Origin: an uncultured Cryomorphaceae bacterium
GTDB taxonomy: Bacteria; Bacteroidota; Bacteroidia; Flavobacteriales; Schleiferiaceae
Assembly (NCBI GenBank): GCA_913009655.1
Contig: CAJVWI010000008.1
Coordinates: 1-64,000 of the forward strand
Direction of reading: 5' to 3'
DNA: 64,000 nt
This document shows, one piece after another, positions 53,849 through 63,428 of the stretch. A program made the position numbers and the translations under genes. A model generated the notes under the pieces. That model made no database searches, was not told the origin of the DNA, and saw nothing but the letters and a program-made list of their open reading frames with translations. How positions within the stretch are numbered: the stretch's first letter is position 1; each line of letters opens with the position of its first letter.

Positions 53849-55681
53849 ATGGATTTATCTGTTATAATAGTCAGCTATAATGTAAAAACATACTTAGACC
53901 AGTGCTTAATATCAGTGGAACGGGCTTCAGGAAATTTGAATGTTGAGGTAATTGTTGTAGATAATTGCTCAAAAGACGATACTTTAAAACATATAAAAAA
54001 TAAATTTCCATGGGTTCATTGTATTGAAAACAAAGTAAATCTTGGATTTGGAAAGGCAAATAATTTAGGCGCAAAAAAAGCTATTGGGGATTATGTGCTT
54101 TATTTAAATCCTGACACTGTCGTTGCTGAAGATAATTTTAAGCTAGCAATAAGTCAATTCAAAGACCATAATAACTTGGGGTCTCTTGGATGTCGAATGA
54201 TTGATGGTAAAGGTGATTTTTTACCTGAATCTAAGCGAGGATTCCCTACACCTTCGGTTGCGCTTTATAGATTATTTGGATTAGCTAAGCTTTTTCCTAA
54301 AAGTAAAAGATGGGCTGGTTATTATGTCGGTCATATTGATGAAGCAGAAAATGCTGCTGTAGAAATTCACTGTGGAGCCTGGATGATGCTATCTAGAGAG
54401 GCCCTTATTAAAAGCGGTGGTTTCGATGAAGCCTTTTTTATGTATGGAGAAGACATAGACTTATCCCATAGAATAGGAGAATTAGGTTTTGAAACTCGAT
54501 ATTTTTCTAATAGCCCAGTAATTCACTACAAGGGAGAAAGTACCAAGCATGCATCATGGACGTATGTCAAAAACTTCCATAAGGCCATGGATATTTTTGC
54601 TAAAAAACACTTTACAAGCGGAGCCAAAGCATTCAGTCTTCTAATTCGCACAGGAATATACGCAAAGGCCTTTTCATCAATCCTGAAACGATCGATGGAA
54701 CTAATTATTCCTATGGTTTTTACAGCGGCCATAGGTTACTTTTTAGCAAATGAATTTACCAGTTACTGGGAAACGGTTCATCGCTATCCTAATGGAGGAG
54801 AATATCCGATTATTTATCGTCAAATAATTCTTCCAATATATTTAACAGTATGGATTCTATGTATGTTTATTAGCGGCGCCTATTCGATTAATTCTTCTAT
54901 TTTCAGGTATTTTTCAGGTTTCATTCTATCAACACTTACCCTACTCTCATTATATGCACTTCTTCCTTTAGATTTGCGATTTTCGAGAATATTAATTCTA
55001 ATTTCGTCACTTCTTTTTTTTATTTCATTTCTTAGCATCAAAGCATTTCTAAAGTCTAGATCAGCAGGAGGGATATTTGGGCTAGTTAATGAAACAATCG
55101 CGCATATTGACAGAGATGATAGCAGAAAACTACCCTTATCATCAAACTACGATATTTCAATTAATGAAATTGTTGAGCAATTGGATTACTTAAAACCCAC
55201 AGAAATTCATTTCTACCCGGTAAATATAAGTTTTGACAAGATCATTAGAACAATGATCCTGTTAAGAAAAAGAAACTTCAAGTATAGAATGGTTTATTCT
55301 TCGTGGACACTTGGGAGCGATAATTATCAAAGGTCGTCCGATTTAGCATTTCCTGCTCTCTCAAAGCCATCCTTGCGCAGAGCAAAATATTTACTAAGTG
55401 CATTTTTTACAGTTTTTATAATAATCACTCTTCCTATTTGCGCATGCTTCCCCAGAGGCAGGTATGCATTGAAAAACTTGCCTGCAATTCTTCTAGGGAA
55501 GAAAATATGGGTAGGTTACATAAGTATTGAATCAAGTGATTTACCATTCTTAAAAAAAGGTGTATTCCGCCATACTGATTCTTTGGGTGATAAAGAATTT
55601 CAAAAATTTGCAGATATAAGGTATGCTCATCACTGGAGACCAGAATTTGACATATTTGCTCTTTTTAACGGCTCGATTTAA
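53849..55681 (+). CDS. GT2 glycosyltransferase fused to membrane and C-terminal CoA-binding-like domain
   Basis: 610 residues. The GT2 domain (about 1-240) has the motifs LSVIIVSYNVKTYLDQCL, NKVNLGFGKANN and YLNPDTVV (DxD-like), followed by GAWMMLSREAL and FFMYGEDIDLS. Four or five membrane helices (about 275-400) follow. A soluble C-terminal region (about 400-540) contains EIHFYPVNISFDKIIRTMILL and a Y...W...GSDNYQ stretch similar to the Rossmann-like sensor domain that precedes polyprenyl sugar-phosphate transferases. The end has AILLGKKIWVGYI, a motif also found there. The transferase core itself is missing. This GT2/membrane/sensor organisation occurs in Bacteroidota; its product is not known. 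Confidence 0.8.
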   Translation: MDLSVIIVSYNVKTYLDQCLISVERASGNLNVEVIVVDNCSKDDTLKHIKNKFPWVHCIENKVNLGFGKANNLGAKKAIGDYVLYLNPDTVVAEDNFKLAISQFKDHNNLGSLGCRMIDGKGDFLPESKRGFPTPSVALYRLFGLAKLFPKSKRWAGYYVGHIDEAENAAVEIHCGAWMMLSREALIKSGGFDEAFFMYGEDIDLSHRIGELGFETRYFSNSPVIHYKGESTKHASWTYVKNFHKAMDIFAKKHFTSGAKAFSLLIRTGIYAKAFSSILKRSMELIIPMVFTAAIGYFLANEFTSYWETVHRYPNGGEYPIIYRQIILPIYLTVWILCMFISGAYSINSSIFRYFSGFILSTLTLLSLYALLPLDLRFSRILILISSLLFFISFLSIKAFLKSRSAGGIFGLVNETIAHIDRDDSRKLPLSSNYDISINEIVEQLDYLKPTEIHFYPVNISFDKIIRTMILLRKRNFKYRMVYSSWTLGSDNYQRSSDLAFPALSKPSLRRAKYLLSAFFTVFIIITLPICACFPRGRYALKNLPAILLGKKIWVGYISIESSDLPFLKKGVFRHTDSLGDKEFQKFADIRYAHHWRPEFDIFALFNGSI

Positions 55682-55683
55682 CT

Positions 55684-55691
55684 TAAATTTG
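55684..55691 (+). promoter_or_regulatory. -7 promoter element of the E2 gene
   Basis: TAAATTTG, 18 bases before the ATG at 55710, in the 28-bp gap after the glycosyltransferase gene. A TTTG at 55655-55658 could serve as the -33 element, although the spacing (25) is slightly long. Confidence 0.4.
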
Positions 55692-55709
55692 CAAGACAAT
55701 CCTTAGAAA

Positions 55710-57056
55710 ATGTTTGAATTAACAATGCCCAAAATGGGCGAATCTGTAGCTGAAGCAACCATCACTGAATGGTTAAAAAACGAAGGTGACTCTGTATCAA
55801 TGGATGAATCCTTATTAACCATTGCCACCGATAAAGTTGATAGTGATTTGCCATCTCCTGTATCTGGAGTTTTATCAAAAATTCTTTTCAAAGTAGATGA
55901 TGTAATTCAGGTAGGTCAGGTTATTGCTCATATTGCGACTGAAGGAGACACTATCACTACAATTGAAAAAATTGAAGTAAAAGATGATTTAAAAAAGTCT
56001 GAAGAGCACTTAGATTCATTGCCCTTAAAAAACAGGGAGAAAGAAGAAGTATCGACTGCAAATCTTGAATTCAAATCAAGTATTTCTAGAGAAAGTGCCG
56101 GTAGGTTTTACAGCCCATTGGTTCGAAGTATTGCCCAAGAAGAAGGGTTAAGTCAGCAAGAATTGGACAATATCAGAGGAAGCGGTAATGAAGGACGCGT
56201 AACAAAACACGATTTAATTGCTTTTTTAAATAAAAAGTTAACTGAAAAATTATCCAATCCTTCAATTACGAAAATAGATACTGAGAAAAAAATTGAAGCA
56301 AATGAAGCTCCGAAAAATCTATCAGCTAATTTAATTAGCAGTTTACCTGGTGATGAAATTGTAGAAATGGATAGAATGCGAAAACTCATTGCTGATCACA
56401 TGGTTATGAGTAAACATACATCTCCGCATGTGACATCATTCGTCGAAGCCGATGTAACCGCTTTGGTACTTTGGAGAAAAAAGGTAAAAAACAACTATGA
56501 AGATAGGGAAAACAGCAGATTGACTTTTACTCCCATATTTTTAGAAGCTGTTATTCGAGCAATTAAAGATTTTCCAAATATTAATGTTAGTGTTGATGGG
56601 AATAAAATCATTTCCCATAAACCAATTAATATTGGAATGGCAACTGCATTGCCTAATGGTAATTTAATTGTTCCAGTTATCAAAAATGCAGATAGATTTA
56701 ATCTTTCAGGTCTAGCCAAAGAGGTTAATGAACTTGCCGATAATGCGCGGAATAACAAGCTTAAACCGGATGATATAAAAGGAGGAACGTATACTGTAAC
56801 AAATGTTGGGACTTTTGGCAATGTTATGGGAACGCCCATAATTAACCAGCCGCAAGTTGCGATTTTAGCCTTAGGGGCTATTCGAAAAATGCCCGCAGTA
56901 ATTGAAACTCCTGATGGAGATGCAATAGCAATTCGTCATAAAATGTTTTTATCACATTCTTATGACCATAGAGTTGTCGACGGTGCCTTGGGAGGAATGT
57001 TTGTTAAAAGAGTTGCCGACTATTTAGAAAATTGGGATAGTGAACGCGAAATATGA
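55710..57056 (+). CDS. 2-oxoacid dehydrogenase E2 (dihydrolipoamide acyltransferase)
   Basis: 448 residues. One lipoyl domain at the N-terminus has the modification lysine in IATDKVDSDLPSP (about residue 43). An E3/E1-binding domain (about 128-170) reads SPLVRSIAQEEGLSQQEL ... GNEGRVTKHDLIAFL. The catalytic domain (about 220-448) has the active-site motif SHSYDHRVVDGALGG. It transfers acyl groups to CoA within the 2-oxoacid dehydrogenase complex in the cytoplasm. The lipoyl domain sequence and length fit branched-chain-type or acetoin-type E2 enzymes better than succinyltransferase. E1 and E3 are not in the window. The next gene overlaps it by 4 bases. Confidence 0.9.
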   Translation: MFELTMPKMGESVAEATITEWLKNEGDSVSMDESLLTIATDKVDSDLPSPVSGVLSKILFKVDDVIQVGQVIAHIATEGDTITTIEKIEVKDDLKKSEEHLDSLPLKNREKEEVSTANLEFKSSISRESAGRFYSPLVRSIAQEEGLSQQELDNIRGSGNEGRVTKHDLIAFLNKKLTEKLSNPSITKIDTEKKIEANEAPKNLSANLISSLPGDEIVEMDRMRKLIADHMVMSKHTSPHVTSFVEADVTALVLWRKKVKNNYEDRENSRLTFTPIFLEAVIRAIKDFPNINVSVDGNKIISHKPINIGMATALPNGNLIVPVIKNADRFNLSGLAKEVNELADNARNNKLKPDDIKGGTYTVTNVGTFGNVMGTPIINQPQVAILALGAIRKMPAVIETPDGDAIAIRHKMFLSHSYDHRVVDGALGGMFVKRVADYLENWDSEREI

Positions 57057-57811
57057 TTAGTTTAACTAGACCCTTATGTGTATTTGATTTAGAGACTACG
57101 GGAATTAATGTAGTTCATGACCGAATTGTGGAAATATGTATTATTAAGGTAAATATCGATGCTAGTGAGATTACAAAAGTATGGAGAGTGAATCCTACCG
57201 TCCCCATACCAGCAGTAACTACGGCAATTCATGGAATAACCGATGAAATGGTTAAAGACTGTCCGACGTTTAAAGGTTTAGCATCCGAAATTTCATCTTT
57301 TATTAAAAATTGCGATTTAGCAGGATTCAATAGCAATAAATTTGATATTCCATTACTAGCTGAGGAATTTTTAAGAGCAGATATTGAAATTGACATGCAT
57401 AAAGTATATGCCGTTGATGTCCAAAATATTTTTCATCAAAAAGAGCAAAGAAACCTTAGCGCTGCATTAAAATTTTATTGTGATACTGAACTAATAAATG
57501 CTCACAATGCAGAGGCTGATGTTAGAGCAACCTTGAATGTACTCAAGGCGCAGTTGGAACGATATGATGACCTTCCTAAAAACATCCGCGATCTTGCAGA
57601 ATACAGTAAGAGACATAAAGCTGCGGATTTCGCTGGCTTCATAACTTTCAATGAAAAAAATGAAGAACAATTTTCTTTTGGAAAATATAAAAATCAAACA
57701 GTTATATCCGTTTTATTAAAGGATCCTGGATACTACTCCTGGATTCAAAATGCAGACTTCCCTCTGTATACAAAAAACATTCTTACTGCAATTAGACTCA
57801 AAAACAGATGA
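57053..57811 (+). CDS. DnaQ-type 3'-5' exonuclease
   Basis: 252 residues. The DEDD exonuclease domain has motif I FDLETTGIN (about residues 11-19), motif II LAGFNSNKFDIPLLAEE and motif III HNAEADVRATLNVL (the His/Asp, DEDDh type). The C-terminal 50 residues (FSFGKYKNQTVISVLLKDPGYYSWIQ) match the small domain also seen at the end of exonuclease X-like proteins. It is probably a DNA-processing exonuclease, not the replicative proofreading subunit, because the polymerase partner motifs are not seen. It overlaps the E2 stop and the FAH-family gene start by 4 bases each, suggesting one transcript. Confidence 0.88.
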   Translation: MISLTRPLCVFDLETTGINVVHDRIVEICIIKVNIDASEITKVWRVNPTVPIPAVTTAIHGITDEMVKDCPTFKGLASEISSFIKNCDLAGFNSNKFDIPLLAEEFLRADIEIDMHKVYAVDVQNIFHQKEQRNLSAALKFYCDTELINAHNAEADVRATLNVLKAQLERYDDLPKNIRDLAEYSKRHKAADFAGFITFNEKNEEQFSFGKYKNQTVISVLLKDPGYYSWIQNADFPLYTKNILTAIRLKNR

Positions 57812-58413
57812 AAATAATTTGCATTGGGAGAAATTACGCCGACCATGCTGAAGAATTAGGAAATCAAATACCCGATGACCCCGTTGTTTTTTGTAAACCT
57901 GACTCATCAATCCTTCAGCCGAGAAATCCATTTGTTATTCCTCCTTGGAGCAAGGAAATTCATCATGAGATTGAATTACTATTAAGAATAGGAAGAGTTG
58001 GTAAATACATAGATAAAAAACATGCTTTATCCTATATTGATGCTATAACTGTAGGTATAGACTTTACTGCCAGAGACCTCCAAAAAAAATTAAAAGAAAA
58101 GGGTTTGCCATGGGAAAAATCTAAAGGATTTGACGGGTCTGCAGCCATTGGTAAATGGGTTCCTGGAAGTCTGAAAAAAAAAAATTATCAAATCACATTA
58201 CTAAAAAATAATTTGATCATACAAAACGGCAACACTTCTCAATTTATATTTTCAATAGAGGAAATCATTTCTCACATTAGTAAGTTTTTCACACTAAAAA
58301 CAGGTGATGTTATTTTTACGGGAACGCCTCCTGGAGTTGGCCCAATCACTGCTGGTGACCAATTAGAAGGCCATTTAGATGGTAAAAGCTTACTCTCGCT
58401 GAATATACGCTAA
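57808..58413 (+). CDS. fumarylacetoacetate hydrolase (FAH) family protein
   Basis: 201 residues. Elements of the FAH fold: IGRNYADHAEELGN at the start, VFCKPDSSILQP, HHEIELLLRIGR (metal-binding glutamates), GIDFTARDLQKKLKEKGLPW and a C-terminal GDVIFTGTPPGVGP. Members split or decarboxylate 2-oxo acids such as oxaloacetate or fumarylpyruvate, often in aromatic or sugar-acid breakdown. The short length fits the compact single-domain group. It overlaps the exonuclease gene by 4 bases. No catabolic partners are adjacent, so the substrate remains unassigned; oxaloacetate decarboxylase or a housekeeping hydrolase is possible. Confidence 0.85.
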   Translation: MKIICIGRNYADHAEELGNQIPDDPVVFCKPDSSILQPRNPFVIPPWSKEIHHEIELLLRIGRVGKYIDKKHALSYIDAITVGIDFTARDLQKKLKEKGLPWEKSKGFDGSAAIGKWVPGSLKKKNYQITLLKNNLIIQNGNTSQFIFSIEEIISHISKFFTLKTGDVIFTGTPPGVGPITAGDQLEGHLDGKSLLSLNIR

Positions 58414-58416
58414 GGA

Positions 58417-58442
58417 TTGAAGGCCTTAAAATTGTATATTTG
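58417..58442 (+). promoter_or_regulatory. promoter of the 1602-residue T9SS protein
   Basis: TTG (58417-58419), 15 bases, then TATATTTG (58435-58442), 36 bases before the ATG at 58479. The spacing is slightly shorter than usual, but the -7 element is exact. Confidence 0.45.
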
Positions 58443-58478
58443 GTAGCAGGAGATTTTCCATAGCACTTTGAAAAAATT

Positions 58479-61400
58479 ATGAAATACAGTATTCGAATAA
58501 TATCTACACTCGTAGTCTTCTTGTTTTCTTTCTCTGGCTTTGCTCAGACAAGCCCTATTACCGTTGTATTTGAGGAGAAATTCGACCCGCCATCTGGCCC
58601 TGATTCTGTGACGACTTTTCATACGACGCCAGGAACTAATGTTCCATACTGGAATGACACATCAGCCTTTTCTATTTCAGCACCAAACTCTTATCATGCC
58701 AAAATAATCCCATTTGACTCAATTATTTTTCAAACTGATACATTTTCTACTGTAGGCAATGTTTTCGTTAGTTTAACTTTTGCCCAAATATGTAAGGTCC
58801 ATTTTGGCCAGCATGCATACATAAGAGTTTCTAATGATAACGGGGCAACTTGGACACGTCTGAATGGATCCCACTACAGTGGTGCCTCGCCAGCTTTTCC
58901 CACTGCTGGTTATTTTAATGAACTATCATATGCCAATCCTAATGCATCTCCTTACTGGGGTGGTCTTACAACCGTAGGCACGGGTAACTCACCGTCTCAG
59001 TCCTGGTGGGTGGGTGAAACCTTTGACATTTCTAGCATCATAGGAAATGGACCCAATGGAACAGGTAATGGATATTCTAATTGTATGATTCAATTTGTTT
59101 TAGAATACAGAAGCCCATTTGGAACTGCAGACCCAGCAGGGTGGTTTATTGATAATCTCAAAGTTGAAGCGGCTCCGTGTGAATTAGTTCCTCCAACTTT
59201 AACTTTTAATCTCAACCCTAAAAGGGAACCGATTGGCCCAAGATATCAAAGCAACCAAGAGATAAGGTTAAAAGCGACAGATTTAGGTTCTGGGATTGAT
59301 TCTGTAGTACTTTTTCATAGATTAAATAGTGGCCCATGGGATACAGTTCAAATGTCTAGTAGCATGAGTGGAGCGTGCCCAGATTCCGCTCAATATTTTC
59401 ATACATTGACTAGTTTAATTGTTGGAGATTCAGTGGATTGGTTCGTTGAGGTTTATGATTGTGCCTGTCCCAATATGGTTCGCTCCCCTTCTTTAAATTC
59501 AGCCTCGCAATACAATACATTTTGGATAGATCCCTCTCCTCCTGCTATATGCGGAATAACTACACCAACTAGCTTCCCGTATCTAGTAACAAGTTTTCCT
59601 TGGGTCGAGAATTTCTCATCTATAGATTGGATTCAAGGCTCTGGTGTTGGTGGAATTGGAACCTCACACAGAGGAGTTTTTCCTCAAGGGAATCCTCCTT
59701 CAGGAAAAAATTGGCAAGTATCGCCAAATACAAGTAATACAGGCTTCGCTTGGTCTGTTAGATTAGGTCAAACTGGAACTTTCAATACTGGTCCAAGTGG
59801 AGATCACACTACTGGAGGCGGTAAATATCTTTATACCGAGGCCTCACAGGGTAATGCCAACAATAATACCACAGTTATAACCCCGTGCATCAAATTAACC
59901 GGATTAAATCATGCTGTTTTAGAATTTTGGTATCATAAGTTTGGACAACACATGGGTAACATGCGAGTGGATATTGATACTGGGTCTGCTTCACCCTCAT
60001 GGGTTAATGCAATCGCTGTTATTCCTGGACAATTTCAGACTTCCCAAACACAACCCTGGGAAAAAATGCTAGTAAATCTTGATCCTTATTTGGGAAAAAT
60101 AATAAGGGTTCGATTTTTAGGGAATAAAAATAATTCGTCTTCTAATGATCTTGGAGATATGGCTTTGGATGATATTAGCATTTATGAACCAGATCCAGCG
60201 GATATCGAAATGCTTGCTGTTTACAAACCGCAAAATGGATTCTGCCAATATACGACAAGCGAAGATGTTCGAGTTCATATAAGATCTGAAGGCTTCTTCC
60301 CGATCGATACAATACCATTAGCCTATTCGGTAACAAATTTAACTACCAATACTACGGTGATAGGCAGAGACACCTTATACCAAGCTCTAGGGTTGGGAGA
60401 TACAGCTTCTTACACTTTTATTCCAAAAGCTGATCTTAGTGCTTTTGCCAATTACGATGTATATGCTTGGTCTGAAGCTCCAGGAGATCCAAATACTTCC
60501 AATGATAGCATCGGACCAATTTTTATAGAACACAAAGCTCCGATAAATCAGTTTCCGCATATCCAAGATTTTGATGGACCGGGTTGGTCACCAGGAAATG
60601 GAACTTCTGCAAACCCCGGGACCTTCAACACCTCAGACTGGGAAGTATTACCGGCATCAAATTCAGGAAACTATGCTTTCATGATAGGAAATGATCTAAC
60701 ATCTTCTTTTTCAACTGGACCTCGTTGGTCTAGAGGTCGAAAAGGCAATTACATGTATGCTGAAGGTTCTTATGGCAGCAATGGCCCCGCTACAATATTT
60801 GCAACTACCAAATGTGTTGATCTTTCATCCCTAACAAATCCGGTATTAACATTTTGGTATCACATGTACGGCTCTGATATAAACTTGTTAAATGTCCAAG
60901 TCATCCCAAATGGCAGCAATACATGGCAAACAGTTACTGGGGCACCGATTATAAATCAACAGCAATCAAAAGAAGTTGATGATTGGAAATTCAAAATAGT
61001 AGACTTAGCAGCTTACGCTGGTGATATTGTTAATATAAGAATCCTTGCAAGAAAATCAGGTTCAGGCGCTTCGGCAGACATTGCATTAGATGATTTGTAT
61101 ATATATGACCAACCAGCATCTGATGTTGGAGTAAGTGTAGTTTCATCGCCGCTTAATTCAGTCAATTTACTCAATCCCCAAAATGTAATATTTAAGGTTT
61201 ATAATTATGGAACTGTAACCCAATCTAATATTCCCATTACATACACAATACAAGATTTATGTACTCCCTCTAATTCTGGAACATATACCACCACGTATTC
61301 AGGAACTCTAGCCCCAGGGTCAGAAACAACAATAACCGTTGCTTCATTTCCAACTTATTACAATGGTGATTTTGAAGTGAAAGCATGGACAACATTAACA

Positions 61401-63287
61401 GGAGATGGATTTGCTATCAATGATACCGCTTCAAAAATATCTTCTGGAGCCACTTCATACCCGATTGCATTTGGGCCAGTTGATTTTGATAATTGCGTCG
61501 GTGACGAGTTTAGTTTCTTTGGCCAAGGAGGTTCTGGTACTCTTCAAATGTGGGAATTTGGGACACCCGCAAAAGGTAGTGGATGGAATAGCGCTGCATC
61601 AGGAACTAATTGTTGGATCACAGGAATAAAAGATAACTATCAACCAGGAATGACTGAAATCCTAAGAATTCCAACACTTACAGAATTTGACACAACGGTT
61701 GCAGCAGAATTACGATTCAAACATAAATTTGAATTTGCGCCGAGCGATGGAGGTGTAATTGAATATTTTCAAAATGGTAACTGGAACGCCCTAGGAAATG
61801 CATCTATGTCGGTAGGATATAATTGGTATGGTTCGATTTATGGATCTGCTGCTGTCCCTTCTTTAAATAGCCCAGGTTGGCTTGGAAACAGTGGAGGCCA
61901 ATGGATTACCTCTTCAATCCCTTTAAGCGTTTGGGACTATTCGACAAATCCAATTCAATTAAGAGCCCGTATGGTTTCATCTGCTGGAAGTAGTGCCAAA
62001 GGATGGGCAATTGATGACTTTGAAGTCTATGTGCCGCCTCAAAACTCAGCAGCTCCTGTCGAAATTGAAACTTTAGAATACCTAATCATTCCAGGAGATA
62101 CATCTCATTTGAGAGTTCGTATAGAAAATTCGGGAGCAAAACTTCTAGACTCATGTAAAGTGAGATATAAAGTCAATGGAGGTGCATGGACAAGTTTTGA
62201 AACGGTTGTCTTCAAAAATAAAGCTGGTGCAACTGCCCCTATGATGCGTGGACAACGTCAATGGTATAATTTAGATCAGGTTTGGGTCAACAACGGTGCA
62301 GGCGCATATAATATATGTGTTGAAACCTCCAGACCAAATGCTAAAGGAGACAATCTGGTTTCTGATGATTCTCTTTGCTTGTCTTTTACAACATTAGATA
62401 GAATCAATATTGATTTGTCTAACCCATATTGTAACGACTTTGAAGATCCAACAATTGCTTCATGGCTTCCTCTTCACCCTTCTGTTAAAACATTACAACA
62501 TGATTGGGAATTTGGAACTCCGAACCAAACTGATATTACAGGAGCTTCCAGTGGAACAAAGGCTTGGATGACCCGCCTTGATAGTAATTATAATCATATG
62601 GGGCAAAGTGCTCTGCATACTCCATTTTTTGTTTTAGACACATTTAAAGTATATGACCTAAGTTTCGATCACAGTATGATTACTGAACTATATCATGATG
62701 GAGGAAATGTAGATTGGTCTTATGATGGTGGTATTACATGGCATACTCTAGGGAGCACCTTAACAAATGGACTCTGGTTCAATACTACGAACGTAACATC
62801 ATTAGACATTATCCGCCCAGGTTGGTCTGGAAACACAAATGGATATATTACTTCAACAATTAAGTTTACAGTTGATAAGCCAGGAACTTTAGTTTTACGA
62901 TTTAGGTTTGGATCAGATTATACCTATCATGATCAGGGTTGGGCAATTGATAACTTCTGTCTTGAAGAGACGCCCGCTGGAACACCTGCAGACATTGTTG
63001 GAATAGGGATTCCGGAAATAGTGATTCCAGGATTTTTCTTGGGTCATATTTCTCCAAATCCCTTATCCAAACAGGGCTTTCTTAATTTTAACGCATCAAG
63101 ACAATTAAATGTTGACTTCTCTATCTCTAACATGAATGGTCAAACCATCATGAAGAAATACATCAACGGAGAAGAAGGCTACAATAAGGTACTTTTTGAT
63201 GCAAGTGAATGGCCTAATGGCTTATACTTTATTGAGGCTCTAGTTGAAGGAAAGTCCGTCGTAAGAAAGTTTATAGTGCAGCACTAA
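58479..63287 (+). CDS. T9SS-secreted multi-domain protein with MAM-like, CARDB-like and jelly-roll domains
   Basis: 1602 residues. The signal peptide ends at about residue 23 (FSGFAQ). There are four jelly-roll/MAM-type regions: an N-terminal one (about 25-245); two MAM-like (about 370-570 and 690-880) with TGPSGDHTTGGG and FWYHMYGSDI; and two with a WEFGTP opening (about 1000-1185 and 1330-1500), each ending in a GWAIDDF or GWAIDNF motif. CARDB-like beta domains lie between. The end is a type A T9SS sorting domain (HISPNPLSKQGFLNF ... WPNGLYFIEALVEGK). No enzyme domain is evident, so an extracellular binding or structural role is inferred. It has its own promoter and is not followed by a partner gene. 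Confidence 0.85.
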   Translation: MKYSIRIISTLVVFLFSFSGFAQTSPITVVFEEKFDPPSGPDSVTTFHTTPGTNVPYWNDTSAFSISAPNSYHAKIIPFDSIIFQTDTFSTVGNVFVSLTFAQICKVHFGQHAYIRVSNDNGATWTRLNGSHYSGASPAFPTAGYFNELSYANPNASPYWGGLTTVGTGNSPSQSWWVGETFDISSIIGNGPNGTGNGYSNCMIQFVLEYRSPFGTADPAGWFIDNLKVEAAPCELVPPTLTFNLNPKREPIGPRYQSNQEIRLKATDLGSGIDSVVLFHRLNSGPWDTVQMSSSMSGACPDSAQYFHTLTSLIVGDSVDWFVEVYDCACPNMVRSPSLNSASQYNTFWIDPSPPAICGITTPTSFPYLVTSFPWVENFSSIDWIQGSGVGGIGTSHRGVFPQGNPPSGKNWQVSPNTSNTGFAWSVRLGQTGTFNTGPSGDHTTGGGKYLYTEASQGNANNNTTVITPCIKLTGLNHAVLEFWYHKFGQHMGNMRVDIDTGSASPSWVNAIAVIPGQFQTSQTQPWEKMLVNLDPYLGKIIRVRFLGNKNNSSSNDLGDMALDDISIYEPDPADIEMLAVYKPQNGFCQYTTSEDVRVHIRSEGFFPIDTIPLAYSVTNLTTNTTVIGRDTLYQALGLGDTASYTFIPKADLSAFANYDVYAWSEAPGDPNTSNDSIGPIFIEHKAPINQFPHIQDFDGPGWSPGNGTSANPGTFNTSDWEVLPASNSGNYAFMIGNDLTSSFSTGPRWSRGRKGNYMYAEGSYGSNGPATIFATTKCVDLSSLTNPVLTFWYHMYGSDINLLNVQVIPNGSNTWQTVTGAPIINQQQSKEVDDWKFKIVDLAAYAGDIVNIRILARKSGSGASADIALDDLYIYDQPASDVGVSVVSSPLNSVNLLNPQNVIFKVYNYGTVTQSNIPITYTIQDLCTPSNSGTYTTTYSGTLAPGSETTITVASFPTYYNGDFEVKAWTTLTGDGFAINDTASKISSGATSYPIAFGPVDFDNCVGDEFSFFGQGGSGTLQMWEFGTPAKGSGWNSAASGTNCWITGIKDNYQPGMTEILRIPTLTEFDTTVAAELRFKHKFEFAPSDGGVIEYFQNGNWNALGNASMSVGYNWYGSIYGSAAVPSLNSPGWLGNSGGQWITSSIPLSVWDYSTNPIQLRARMVSSAGSSAKGWAIDDFEVYVPPQNSAAPVEIETLEYLIIPGDTSHLRVRIENSGAKLLDSCKVRYKVNGGAWTSFETVVFKNKAGATAPMMRGQRQWYNLDQVWVNNGAGAYNICVETSRPNAKGDNLVSDDSLCLSFTTLDRINIDLSNPYCNDFEDPTIASWLPLHPSVKTLQHDWEFGTPNQTDITGASSGTKAWMTRLDSNYNHMGQSALHTPFFVLDTFKVYDLSFDHSMITELYHDGGNVDWSYDGGITWHTLGSTLTNGLWFNTTNVTSLDIIRPGWSGNTNGYITSTIKFTVDKPGTLVLRFRFGSDYTYHDQGWAIDNFCLEETPAGTPADIVGIGIPEIVIPGFFLGHISPNPLSKQGFLNFNASRQLNVDFSISNMNGQTIMKKYINGEEGYNKVLFDASEWPNGLYFIEALVEGKSVVRKFIVQH

Positions 63288-63331
63288 AAGTCAGAATATA
63301 GCTTTTCAAACAGGCTTTTTTCTTTACTATT

Positions 63332-63373
63332 GCCAAAATGACATTATTCTGATTCGAATACTGTCATTTTGGC
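63332..63373 (+). promoter_or_regulatory. 12-bp inverted repeat in front of clpB (candidate operator)
   Basis: GCCAAAATGACA (63332-63343) and TGTCATTTTGGC (63362-63373) form a perfect 12-bp inverted repeat with an 18-base spacer, 55 bases before the clpB ATG. No T-run follows the right arm, so it is less likely to be a terminator. Not a CIRCE element (sequence differs). Candidate site for stress control of clpB; the remainder of the 141-bp gap is AT-rich and I identified no promoter in it. Confidence 0.55.
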
Positions 63374-63428
63374 CCTTAAAACCTTTCGGCATTCCATTTG
63401 AACACTTTCTGTATGAAAACCACTGATA

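Noticed and set aside
63332-63373. clpB palindrome as CIRCE or simple terminator
   Set aside because: The sequence differs from TTAGCACTC-N9-GAGTGCTAA, and there is no T-run after either arm.
63362-63390. TTTTGGC upstream of clpB as a sigma-54 promoter
   Set aside because: The position 10 bases after GG is CT, and no TTGC follows, so the -12 half is missing.
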